Shown piece by piece: positions 1 through 6,074 of a DNA stretch of 6,074 bases. The stretch's first letter is position 1, and each line of letters opens with the position of its first letter. The stretch comes from Candidatus Rifleibacteriota bacterium. GTDB taxonomy: Bacteria > Vulcanimicrobiota > Xenobia > Xenobiales > Xenobiaceae. The position numbers were made by a program, and so were the translations under genes. The notes beneath the pieces are model-generated. The model had not been told where the DNA came from. It made no database searches and saw only the letters and a list, made by a program, of their open reading frames with translations. Where the stretch lies: the NCBI GenBank assembly GCA_900772775.1, contig CAAGRW010000053.1, positions 1 to 6,074 of the forward strand, in the 5' to 3' direction.

Positions 1-482
1 ACTATATGTTCTGGTATAACAGAGCTTTGGAAAGAGCTGCTACTGCTCAAGACGTAGTTATTGTCAAGAAGCAAGAAGCGTCTGCCTTTAACGCTTATAG
101 GTTGCGTATGCGCGATAAGCTTATTCCTACAACTGGTCTGATTATTTCTGATTCTCGCAAGGCTTGTAACCCTATTTTAAAAAATAAGGTTAGTGATACA
201 GAAGAGGCATTAAGTGAAATTAATAAAGTTATTGATCGCCAGCGCGAGTATATAGGCGAAGTCAACGGTCAGTCTTGTCCTGCCAAATATGCTGAGATGC
301 ACAAAAACCTTGTAAAATCCATCGGATTTGCTTGGAAAGGAACTGAAACTTGCAGAAAAGCCTTAAAAGAAGACGATCTGAATAAGCGTAAAGCTATGCT
401 TAAAGAGGCTAATGAAGATCTCAAGAGATCTAGAAGATTCTATACATTGTCTGCAGAAGAGTGCAAAAAGATGTTTGAATAA
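1..482 (+). CDS. Partial (5' end outside window) unrecognised helical, probably exported protein
   Basis: The reading frame is open from the left edge to TAA at 480-482. The first ATG at 6 has only five bases before it, so no ribosome binding site can be judged. The codon before it is also open, so the true start is probably upstream and this is the C-terminal part of a longer protein. The visible 158 residues (counted from that ATG) are charged, lysine- and glutamate-rich and predicted by eye to be almost all helix, especially residues 62-83 and 118-156. There are four cysteines (54, 91, 116, 153), an even number compatible with two disulfides. The aromatic start (MFWY) could be the tail of a membrane segment or signal region lying outside the window. 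I infer an extracytoplasmic or membrane-anchored protein, but I do not recognise the family. Its codons look more AT-rich than those of the genes to its right, and a terminator separates it from them. Confidence 0.7.
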   Translation, partial: YMFWYNRALERAATAQDVVIVKKQEASAFNAYRLRMRDKLIPTTGLIISDSRKACNPILKNKVSDTEEALSEINKVIDRQREYIGEVNGQSCPAKYAEMHKNLVKSIGFAWKGTETCRKALKEDDLNKRKAMLKEANEDLKRSRRFYTLSAEECKKMFE

Positions 483-493
483 AACGAGGTAAT

Positions 494-521
494 TTTACGT
501 TGTTGTTTTTTTCAACGTAAA
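494..521 (+). other. Perfect 9-bp inverted repeat just after the first gene
   Basis: TTTACGTTG at 494-502 is the exact reverse complement of CAACGTAAA at 513-521, with a 10-base loop (503-512) made almost wholly of T. The T-run lies in the loop, not after the stem, so this is not a normal intrinsic terminator. It starts 11 bases after the stop codon and could protect the mRNA 3' end or act as a pause site before the terminator at 543-581. Confidence 0.55.
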
Positions 522-542
522 TATTGATACTACGGATGAAAG

Positions 543-581
543 AGCGCCCTGCTTGTTGTTAACAAGCTGAGCGCTTTTTTT
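543..581 (+). terminator. Rho-independent terminator
   Basis: AGCGC (543-547) pairs with GCGCT (571-575), and GCTTGTT (551-557) pairs with AACAAGC (561-567). A symmetric 3x3 internal loop separates the two stems, and the apical loop is three bases (558-560). Seven T residues (575-581) follow directly, and the A-rich bases before the stem can pair with part of this T-tract. It is placed to end transcription of the first gene and insulate the next unit. Confidence 0.88.
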
Positions 582-609
582 AGTTACGTTTATATGTGGT
601 ATTTGAGGC

Positions 610-615
610 TATAAA
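610..615 (+). promoter_or_regulatory. Weak candidate -10 box for the STAND/ATP-grasp/GHMP unit
   Basis: TATAAA at 610-615 is a fair -10 element and lies in the only gap between the terminator and the next gene, where a promoter must sit if the unit has its own. No good -35 is present: TTTATA at 589-594 is 15 bases upstream and TTACGT at 584-589 is 20 bases upstream. An alternative sigma factor or an activator would explain this. Position supports it more than sequence does. Confidence 0.2.
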
Positions 616-616
616 T

Positions 617-645
617 CGATTGGCAAGGAAAAAAAGTGCCATTCG
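617..645 (+). promoter_or_regulatory. Leader inverted repeat (hairpin or operator) upstream of the STAND gene
   Basis: CGA-T-TGGCA at 617-625 pairs with TGCCA-T-TCG at 637-645, giving eight base pairs around a single T-T mismatch. The 11-base loop (626-636) is all purine and contains AGGA. No T-tract follows (A residues do), so it is not a terminator for the + strand. It could be an operator for a dimeric regulator or an mRNA leader hairpin. No known operator is recognised. Confidence 0.4.
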
Positions 646-687
646 CGAAAAAAAACGGAGGGGGATTGGCTAACTTTTGTGCTTTGT

Positions 688-693
688 GAGGGA
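688..693 (+). promoter_or_regulatory. Ribosome binding site favouring the TTG start at 700
   Basis: GAGGGA at 688-693 sits six bases before TTG at 700-702, a normal spacing. The alternative in-frame GTG at 679 has the stronger GGAGGGGG at 657-664, but 14 bases away, which is long. The TTG start is therefore preferred with moderate confidence. The difference is only seven residues and does not touch any domain. Confidence 0.5.
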
Positions 694-699
694 ATTGCA

Positions 700-3600
700 T
701 TGAGTGTAAGCAGCGTGATTGGTACTTCTGTATCCAACAGTGAAGACGGTCGCCTTTTGGAGCGCAGCTGGCTTCGGGAACGTTTTCAACAAGCATGTGA
801 AGATGGTATCCGCGTTATCGTTTTTGCCGCCGAGCCTGGCATGGGCAAGAGTTCTTTTCTCAAGAAATTGGCCAAAGACTATGACGATTCCATCTATGTA
901 GAAATTCGCCGTCCTTTGGCTACCGATACTGCTGCTGGTTTTTGGGGCGCTCTTCTGTCTCAATTAGATTTAGACGGTATTCGCATTCCCAACACTCCTT
1001 ACGAAGCTGCAGCTTTGGCCAAAGAACACTTGCCTTTAGCAAATGGCAAGTTGCGCTTGGTTATTATCGATGCTTTGGGACGCGCTCCCGAATTGGTAGA
1101 CAATGAAGGTTTAGCGGGCCTAGATTCTCTTCCTGAAGGTGTAGTAGTTGTTATCGGCACTAGGCCCGGTCGTCATCTCGATGTTTTAGAGGCTGCTGGA
1201 GCTAGGGTTGAGTGGATTGACAGCCGCTGTGCAGAAAATTTAGCTGAATTAACCCATTGGGCTTCTAGCCAGTTTCCCGACGCTCCGCAAGAATATATTG
1301 ACAGCTTTGTCAACGGCGCTGAAGGCAACTTCTTAATTGCTCGCCATTTGCTTAATGCTATTCGTCACAAATATATTAAGCCTCACGAATTGAATGCCAC
1401 TCCCAAAGCTTTAGAAGCGGCTCTGTCGGTACTGTGGGAAGAACAATATGAGCAAGCTCCCTTTGAAATTCACGACGATTTAGTTTTTGTCGCTTGTTTA
1501 ATTGCCGAGGCTGGTGAGCCTTTGCCAGCAGTTAGTATCGCCGATTTCTTGGGCTTCTCGGCTAGCAGAGTCGGGCGAGTGCTCGCTTATTTACGTCCTT
1601 TGCTTCGCCATAATGACATTGAACATGGCCTTTCTTTCTTCAGCAGGCGTTTGGGTCGCTTAATTGCCAACCGCTATCGTCGAGATTTAGTCCAAGTCCA
1701 CGAGCAAGTTATCTCTTTCTTCCGCGACTCTTATCCTTCGTGGGATGAAATGGACGATCAGTACGGTTGGTTCTACCTTGGCTACCACTGCGATAGGTTT
1801 GCTCGCACGGCTAGGCGCTGCGATTTTTCTACTTTGCATTGGCTCGGCGAAGGGCCCTTTATCAAAACCAAACTGGCCAAGACTCACTCTTTAAGTGCTG
1901 TTTTAGATGATTTGTCCCGTTGCTTAAGGGCCGCTTTGCAAGAGCGCGAATTGCCCCGTATCGTCAGTTACGGTTTGCGTATTCCCAGATTACGCGCCAA
2001 AGAAGTAATGAACGGTTTACACGATTTGGCTGACGCTGGCCAGTTTGGCTTGGCGGCCGATCGAGCTATGCTTTTGCAACGCGAGTCTTCCAGGCTTAAA
2101 GCTCTCTTGCTTTTGGCTTGGCAAGCTTTAGAAGAAGGCCAAATTGAGACAGCTAAGAGTCTCACCGCCAAAGCAGGCACTATTGTCTATATAGACATGA
2201 GCCAAGAAGATCGTTTGCTCTTTGCTTTTATTATGGCCGATTTGCTGAAGATTATGCCTTTAGAGGCACTTTTGCCTATTTTCCATAATTGCCGCAATAT
2301 GAGCCACAGCGTCTCTGTAGCTTGGCGCTTAAGTATAATGAGCGGTCTGTCCAAGGCTAAGCGCTTAGAAATTTTGAAAGCAGCCGTTGCCTGTGCTCAG
2401 CGTATTACCGATAAGGAAGAACGTGAACGCCGCTTGGCCAGACTAAACGAAGATATCGCCACTGTCCGTCGCTCTAAGTCTTGCGAATATGATTTAAGCA
2501 AAGCGCTGGTTAATGAAGTAAATGCTATCGATATCAAGCTGGAAACTGGCGAAGAGTTAGAAAGTAAGCTCGCAGCGCTCGATTTAGCTCCCGAAGAAGA
2601 CAGAGCTCAGGCTTTCCGTACCGCTTTAGAATTTATTGGCTCCTACAAAGATGAAGCCAAGCGTGTGGAAGCTATCGCTCGCTTAGTAGTCGAGTTAGTT
2701 AAATACAGTAACGAAAGTTGGATCGTTTCTTCCTTTGAAGATCTTATTACCACAATTGTGGCTTTGCATTCTCCTATTTATAGGCAGAAATCGATTATTG
2801 CCGCTTCTCGTTTAATTACCGGTGTGCCTCGCACTAAAGGTTGGCGTGATGTTTTTGTACGTTTGGGCGCCGTCATTGAAACGATTGAAGATCCTGCTTT
2901 ACGCGTCGGTGCTTGGGTATGGCTCTCTTTGGCTAGACACGAAGCTCGCGATTTTAAGGGCGCCAAAGATACGCTCAATTTAAGCGCTTCGCTGGCTTTC
3001 CATATTGCCGATTTGGAAGAACAAGCTAAAGCCTTATCACTTCTTTCCAGCTGTGCAGCGGCTATCGGTTGTCCTGATAGAGCGCGCAATTTAGCTTTCC
3101 ATTCTTTGCAAGCTTGGGAAGCTCCGGCGCCCAATCGTATCGATACCGAAACCAGAGCTGCTATGGTTGTGGGCATTTCTGCCAACATAAATGAAGAGCG
3201 CTCCTTAGAATATTACGATTCTTCCATTAAAGTGGCTTTGGAAATTCCCGATATGAGAGTGAGAGCCAATCTTTTAGCTGCTTTAGCTGGCAATCTTTAC
3301 AAGATGGGTGAAGATGATTGGGCTAGACGCACTCAAGATAAAGCTTTAGAAGTGGCTAAATCTATGGAAGCTAACGCTGCCCAAGCCATTACTTTAGCTC
3401 AATTAGCCGTACAAGAATCACTTTGTGGCAACGTGTCATCTTCCGACCAAATTTTGCTCGACGCCGAAGAAGCCGCGCGGGCCGAAGAAATTCCCGAGAA
3501 GAGAAGGGAAGCTTTGCTTACTATCGCTTCTTCCAAGCGCAATGGCGGTGACGAAGCTGGAGCCAGAGCTTTAATTTTTGAAGTTATTGGCGAATTGGAA

Positions 3601-4200
3601 AAACTTGAAGTACAAGATCTGAGCAAAGCTTCCGATTTGTGCGTCTTGGCCAAGCTGATTCGCGAGCCTCGCTCCAAAGAGACGTTGGTCAAGCTCATTA
3701 AAAAAGTACGTCGTTATGTGAAGAATTTGCCTGCAGGCGAGAAGCAAAAAACTTTATTGCTGATCGTTCGTTGCTGGTTGGCTTTAGGCGACTACGAAAA
3801 TGCCACGGCCGAATATTTGGAAATTGACGATGATATGGAAGTTAAGTCCGAAGCTAAGATCAGCTTGGCCGTTTCCATGATTAGAAGCAATCCCAAGATG
3901 GCTTTGCAACTTTTGGCCAGCGTACCCATTTTCTCTTTACGCATGCGCGGCGTCAAAGAATGCGCTGACGAGTTGCTTAGCGACAAGTTAGCCGGCAAAC
4001 GAGCTGCCACTTTAGATATTTTGGCAGAGCTTACTTTGATGGCTGTGGCCGATGAGAAATGTGCCGATATGCTTATTGCCAAATGGGTAGGCTTATCTAA
4101 TGATCGCAAAGCTATTACCGAATCTTTAACTAAGATTGGTTATCCCATTAAAGACGTCTTGACCGGCCAATTAAATGAGCCGGCTTTAGGCCAAGACTAG
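700..4200 (+). CDS. STAND-class P-loop ATPase with long TPR-like helical C-terminal domain
   Basis: This is a protein of about 1166 residues (TTG start; an alternative GTG at 679 adds seven). With residues counted from the GTG, Walker A is AEPGMGKSS (51-59, Lys57), Walker B ends at Asp131 in LVIID, and GTRP (160-163) after a hydrophobic strand gives the sensor-1 arginine (Arg162). The LPEG...TRP arrangement is typical of STAND NTPases (MalT, NACHT and AP-ATPase type). A winged-helix-like module follows (about 262-352), then a YG-x-FYLGYH stretch seen near this boundary in NACHT-like proteins. The rest is helical, with degenerate TPR-like units clearest from about 742 to 1110 (recurrent small residues, GD/A pairs and alternating helices). 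I see no N-terminal effector domain (only about 45 residues precede Walker A), no C-terminal HTH and no membrane segments. Known STAND proteins are ligand-triggered ATP-dependent switches that oligomerise. Here the helical tail is the likely sensor. The output is unknown and probably acts through a partner in trans. The next gene starts 51 bases downstream. Confidence 0.85.
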   Translation: MSVSSVIGTSVSNSEDGRLLERSWLRERFQQACEDGIRVIVFAAEPGMGKSSFLKKLAKDYDDSIYVEIRRPLATDTAAGFWGALLSQLDLDGIRIPNTPYEAAALAKEHLPLANGKLRLVIIDALGRAPELVDNEGLAGLDSLPEGVVVVIGTRPGRHLDVLEAAGARVEWIDSRCAENLAELTHWASSQFPDAPQEYIDSFVNGAEGNFLIARHLLNAIRHKYIKPHELNATPKALEAALSVLWEEQYEQAPFEIHDDLVFVACLIAEAGEPLPAVSIADFLGFSASRVGRVLAYLRPLLRHNDIEHGLSFFSRRLGRLIANRYRRDLVQVHEQVISFFRDSYPSWDEMDDQYGWFYLGYHCDRFARTARRCDFSTLHWLGEGPFIKTKLAKTHSLSAVLDDLSRCLRAALQERELPRIVSYGLRIPRLRAKEVMNGLHDLADAGQFGLAADRAMLLQRESSRLKALLLLAWQALEEGQIETAKSLTAKAGTIVYIDMSQEDRLLFAFIMADLLKIMPLEALLPIFHNCRNMSHSVSVAWRLSIMSGLSKAKRLEILKAAVACAQRITDKEERERRLARLNEDIATVRRSKSCEYDLSKALVNEVNAIDIKLETGEELESKLAALDLAPEEDRAQAFRTALEFIGSYKDEAKRVEAIARLVVELVKYSNESWIVSSFEDLITTIVALHSPIYRQKSIIAASRLITGVPRTKGWRDVFVRLGAVIETIEDPALRVGAWVWLSLARHEARDFKGAKDTLNLSASLAFHIADLEEQAKALSLLSSCAAAIGCPDRARNLAFHSLQAWEAPAPNRIDTETRAAMVVGISANINEERSLEYYDSSIKVALEIPDMRVRANLLAALAGNLYKMGEDDWARRTQDKALEVAKSMEANAAQAITLAQLAVQESLCGNVSSSDQILLDAEEAARAEEIPEKRREALLTIASSKRNGGDEAGARALIFEVIGELEKLEVQDLSKASDLCVLAKLIREPRSKETLVKLIKKVRRYVKNLPAGEKQKTLLLIVRCWLALGDYENATAEYLEIDDDMEVKSEAKISLAVSMIRSNPKMALQLLASVPIFSLRMRGVKECADELLSDKLAGKRAATLDILAELTLMAVADEKCADMLIAKWVGLSNDRKAITESLTKIGYPIKDVLTGQLNEPALGQD

Positions 4201-4239
4201 ATCGCCGTGCATGTTCGCGATCTTTTTGAACTAATGTCT

Positions 4240-4244
4240 AGGAG
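4240..4244 (+). promoter_or_regulatory. Ribosome binding site setting the ATP-grasp start at 4252
   Basis: AGGAG at 4240-4244 lies seven bases before ATG at 4252. The frame is open further upstream to GTG 4207 and ATG 4234, but neither has a Shine-Dalgarno, and the AGGAG would then lie inside the gene. The start at 4252 is strongly preferred. Confidence 0.8.
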
Positions 4245-4251
4245 TGTAATT

Positions 4252-5643
4252 ATGTTTGGAGAGAGTCCATCTTCATTAACTGCGGCTGCTATGGCCAGTG
4301 AAGCTAGGAGACGTCAGTGTATAGCCGACTATCACGCTATGCTCGAGCGTATCGATTTAGGTGAGTTCGCTGCCGATTTGCGCCGTGATATGGACGAACG
4401 CAATATTAAATACGGAGATCGTATCGTTTGTCCGTTTTTGCGTCCCAGCTTGGTTACGAAAGAACAACTTTATTTGCTCCAAGATAAAGTAAATAAAGTT
4501 GCTACAGCTATGCAAATTTTGGTCGAGTATATTTTGCATGATGAAAAATTGCAAGATTTCTTGGGATTGACCGATATTGAAAAAGAGCTTATCTCTTTCA
4601 AGCCCGGCTATAGCGGCATTTCTACTACAGCTCGCTTTGACTCTTTCCTCAATGGCGGTTCTTGCCATTTTGTAGAATACAACGCCGAGAGTCCCGCTGG
4701 TATCGGTTATTCCGATACTATGAGCAATATTTTCTTGCGCCGTCCCGAATTTAGGGAATTCGCCCAAGAACATGGTCTCGAACCTTTCGATATTTCTAAA
4801 GAACTTTTAGATACAATCTTGCATTGTTGGGAAGAGTGGAGTGGAGAGAAACGCAATCCCACTATCGCGATTGTCGATTTCGCTGGAGTGCCTACACGTC
4901 ACGAATTTTATATTTTGAAAGAATATTTCGGATCACGTGGTTGTCCTACTATTGTGACCGATCATCGCAACTTGGAATATAATGGTGAATATCTCAGTTT
5001 CGAAGGCCAAAAGATTGATGTACTTTACCGCCGCGTTTTGGTTAGCGAATTTGTGGAAAAATTAGACGAAGCTCAAGCTATGTACAATGCCGTTAAAGAT
5101 GGCAAAGTGTGCATGGTCAACTCTTTCCGCTCCAAGATTTTGCACAAAAAAGCTATTTTTGCTTTGCTTACCGATAGCAAATATCACGATTTATTAACCG
5201 CCGAGCAAATTGCGGCTATTAAAGATACTATTTCTTGGACTCGCCGTTTAGCTCAAGGCAATACTACCGATCCCGATGGCAAAGAAGTAGATTTACTTAC
5301 TTATATACGTCGCAATAGGCGCAACTTAGTTTTGAAGCCCAACGATTCTTATGGTGGCCACGGCATCTATTTTGGCTGGGAGCAAAACGAGAGCGAGTGG
5401 GATCAGTCTATTAACAAAGCCTTAGAGCATGACTATTTGGTACAAACTCGCATTCCGGTTTCTCGCGAGCTTTTCCCTTCCTGGAGCGAAGAAAAAGGCT
5501 TAGAGTGGGGAGAATATATCGTAGACTTAGATCCTTACGCCTTTAATTATCGTATGTCTGGCGCTACGGCTCGCTTGTCGCTTTCTTCGTTATGCAACGT
5601 TACTTCTGGCGGCGGCTCTCTGCCGTGCTTCGTTTTGAATTAA
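4252..5643 (+). CDS. Circularly permuted ATP-grasp ligase-like protein
   Basis: The 463-residue protein appears complete. I recognise it as a circularly permuted ATP-grasp protein of the type related to glutathionylspermidine synthase, by ordered motifs (counted from Met 4252): RFDSF near 128-132; FVEYNAESPAG near 140-149, with the Glu-x-Asn expected of a nucleotide/substrate site; IDVLYRR near 255-261; NSFRSKILHKKA near 290-301; LVLKPNDSYGGHG near 359-371, with the ATP-binding lysine candidate Lys362 and a glycine-rich loop; YLVQTR near 395-400; DLDPYAF near 425-431; and a C-terminal RLSLSSLCNVTSGGG near 441-455. No signal peptide or membrane segment is seen, so it is cytoplasmic. The family joins a carboxylate to an amine through an acyl-phosphate using ATP; the substrates here are unknown. 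It lies between a STAND ATPase and a GHMP kinase, which suggests a small-molecule pathway rather than protein modification. Catalytic activity is inferred from preserved motifs only. Confidence 0.8.
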   Translation: MFGESPSSLTAAAMASEARRRQCIADYHAMLERIDLGEFAADLRRDMDERNIKYGDRIVCPFLRPSLVTKEQLYLLQDKVNKVATAMQILVEYILHDEKLQDFLGLTDIEKELISFKPGYSGISTTARFDSFLNGGSCHFVEYNAESPAGIGYSDTMSNIFLRRPEFREFAQEHGLEPFDISKELLDTILHCWEEWSGEKRNPTIAIVDFAGVPTRHEFYILKEYFGSRGCPTIVTDHRNLEYNGEYLSFEGQKIDVLYRRVLVSEFVEKLDEAQAMYNAVKDGKVCMVNSFRSKILHKKAIFALLTDSKYHDLLTAEQIAAIKDTISWTRRLAQGNTTDPDGKEVDLLTYIRRNRRNLVLKPNDSYGGHGIYFGWEQNESEWDQSINKALEHDYLVQTRIPVSRELFPSWSEEKGLEWGEYIVDLDPYAFNYRMSGATARLSLSSLCNVTSGGGSLPCFVLN

Positions 5644-5707
5644 AACAATGTCCAGATTTAGAGCTGTTATTTATGTATATATTCTTAAGTGGCAGCTTTG
5701 ATTGTTT
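5643..5707 (+). other. Imperfect long-range inverted repeat in the ATP-grasp/GHMP gap
   Basis: AAACAAT at 5643-5649 is the exact reverse complement of ATTGTTT at 5701-5707. Inside it, AGCTG (5662-5666) pairs with CAGCT (5693-5697), extendable to eight pairs (5659-5666 with 5693-5700) with two G-U wobbles. A nine-base bulge separates the two stems and the apical loop is 26 bases. With no T-tract matched to a stable stem, termination is unlikely. It may be an intergenic mRNA fold affecting expression of the kinase gene. Confidence 0.3.
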
Positions 5708-5736
5708 GTCTTTATATCCATAAAGGAATAAATTAA

Positions 5737-6074
5737 ATGAGTATTACTGTAACTGCGCCTATGCGCATAGACTTAGCCGGCGGCACCTTGGATTTGCATC
5801 CGCTCTACTTGTTCTTGCATGATCCTTTAACAGTGACCGCTTCCATTAGCTTACATTCCAGAGCTTCAGTTACGCCTTTGGAAGGAAACAGAGTGCGTCT
5901 AGTTTCTGAAGATTTGGATCAAAGTGTAGAGGTGGAAAATACCGAAGAGCTTTCTTTGGGTGGCAAGTTGGATTTATTAGCTAGAGCTGTAAAATTTTAT
6001 GCTCCGCAAGGCGGCTTAGAGCTGCGTACCAAGAGCGCGGCTCCCAAAGGTTCCGGTTTAGGCGCTTCTTCCAG
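5737..6074 (+). CDS. GHMP-family small-molecule kinase, N-terminal part (3' end outside window)
   Basis: ATG 5737 follows AAAGGA (5722-5727) at a nine-base spacing, 93 bases after the ATP-grasp stop. The visible 112 codons carry two GHMP kinase hallmarks: an N-terminal APMRIDLAGGTLDLHP (7-22), comparable with the RIDLAGG motif of fucokinase-like and heptose-7-phosphate kinase-like enzymes, and PKGSGLGASS (103-112), the glycine/serine-rich phosphate-binding loop that binds ATP in this superfamily. The window ends inside that motif, so roughly the last two thirds of a usual 300-350 residue protein are missing. The family transfers phosphate from ATP to a hydroxyl of a small molecule such as a sugar or mevalonate. 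The RIDLAGG form leans towards a sugar kinase, but the substrate cannot be assigned. No signal peptide is seen. It is probably co-transcribed with the two genes to its left. Confidence 0.85.
   Translation, partial: MSITVTAPMRIDLAGGTLDLHPLYLFLHDPLTVTASISLHSRASVTPLEGNRVRLVSEDLDQSVEVENTEELSLGGKLDLLARAVKFYAPQGGLELRTKSAAPKGSGLGASS

Noticed and set aside
590..963. Two minus-strand frames across the leader and the start of the STAND gene
   Set aside because: They overlap the Walker A coding region and the STAND leader, and their translations look like non-coding composition.
2778..3188. 136-codon open frame on the minus strand inside the STAND gene
   Set aside because: It is antisense to well-formed TPR-like coding sequence, has low-complexity alanine/serine/lysine composition typical of a shadow frame and resembles no known family.
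700..4200. Antiviral STAND (Avs-like) defence protein
   Set aside because: The general layout of STAND core plus TPR-like tail is similar, but there is no N-terminal nuclease, protease or other effector. The neighbours look metabolic rather than like a defence island.
700..4200. MalT/LAL-type transcription activator
   Set aside because: The ATPase and helical repeats fit, but the C-terminus lacks a recognisable LuxR-type HTH and ends in helical repeat-like sequence.
4357..4773. 138-codon open frame on the minus strand inside the ATP-grasp gene
   Set aside because: It overlaps conserved ATP-grasp motifs on the other strand. Its translation shows no recognisable domain.
5690..5718. Promoter TGGCAG / TATATC with 17-base spacing before the GHMP kinase
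   Set aside because: Both boxes match the consensus poorly, and AT-rich gaps yield such matches by chance.
1..6074. CRISPR arrays, insertion sequences, tRNA or rRNA genes
   Set aside because: No regularly spaced direct repeats, transposase-like frames with flanking inverted repeats, or structured RNA gene sequences were seen on either strand.

Overview
The window is bacterial DNA of moderate GC, with all genes on the + strand. The layout is a truncated gene at the left edge, a clear intrinsic terminator, then three co-directional genes running off the right edge. The taxon cannot be fixed from the sequence. Shine-Dalgarno starts, an intrinsic terminator and a cysteine-containing, probably exported helical protein fit a Gram-negative bacterium. 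A long STAND ATPase next to small-molecule ligase and kinase genes suggests a lineage with large regulatory proteins (Myxococcota/Deltaproteobacteria-like), but that is a weak inference.

Positions 1-482 hold the C-terminal part of a charged helical protein with four cysteines, not recognised. A 9-bp hairpin (494-521) and a hairpin plus T-tract terminator (543-581) close this unit. The 118 bases between terminator and next start hold a purine-looped inverted repeat, a poor promoter candidate, a very strong Shine-Dalgarno not at optimal distance from any start of the main gene, and a possible 7-codon leader reading frame.

Positions 700-4200 encode a STAND P-loop ATPase of about 1166 residues: Walker A, Walker B, sensor-1 arginine, winged-helix-like module and a very long TPR-like helical tail. 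No effector or DNA-binding domain is visible. After 51 bases comes a complete circularly permuted ATP-grasp ligase-like protein (4252-5643), and after a further 93 bases the N-terminal third of a GHMP small-molecule kinase (5737 onward).

No convincing terminator lies between these three genes, so they probably form one transcription unit. The working hypothesis is that the ATP-grasp enzyme and the GHMP kinase act on one small-molecule pathway (ATP-dependent C-N ligation and phosphorylation), and that the effector-less STAND protein senses a ligand and controls that pathway. The substrate, product and biological purpose cannot be read from the window.
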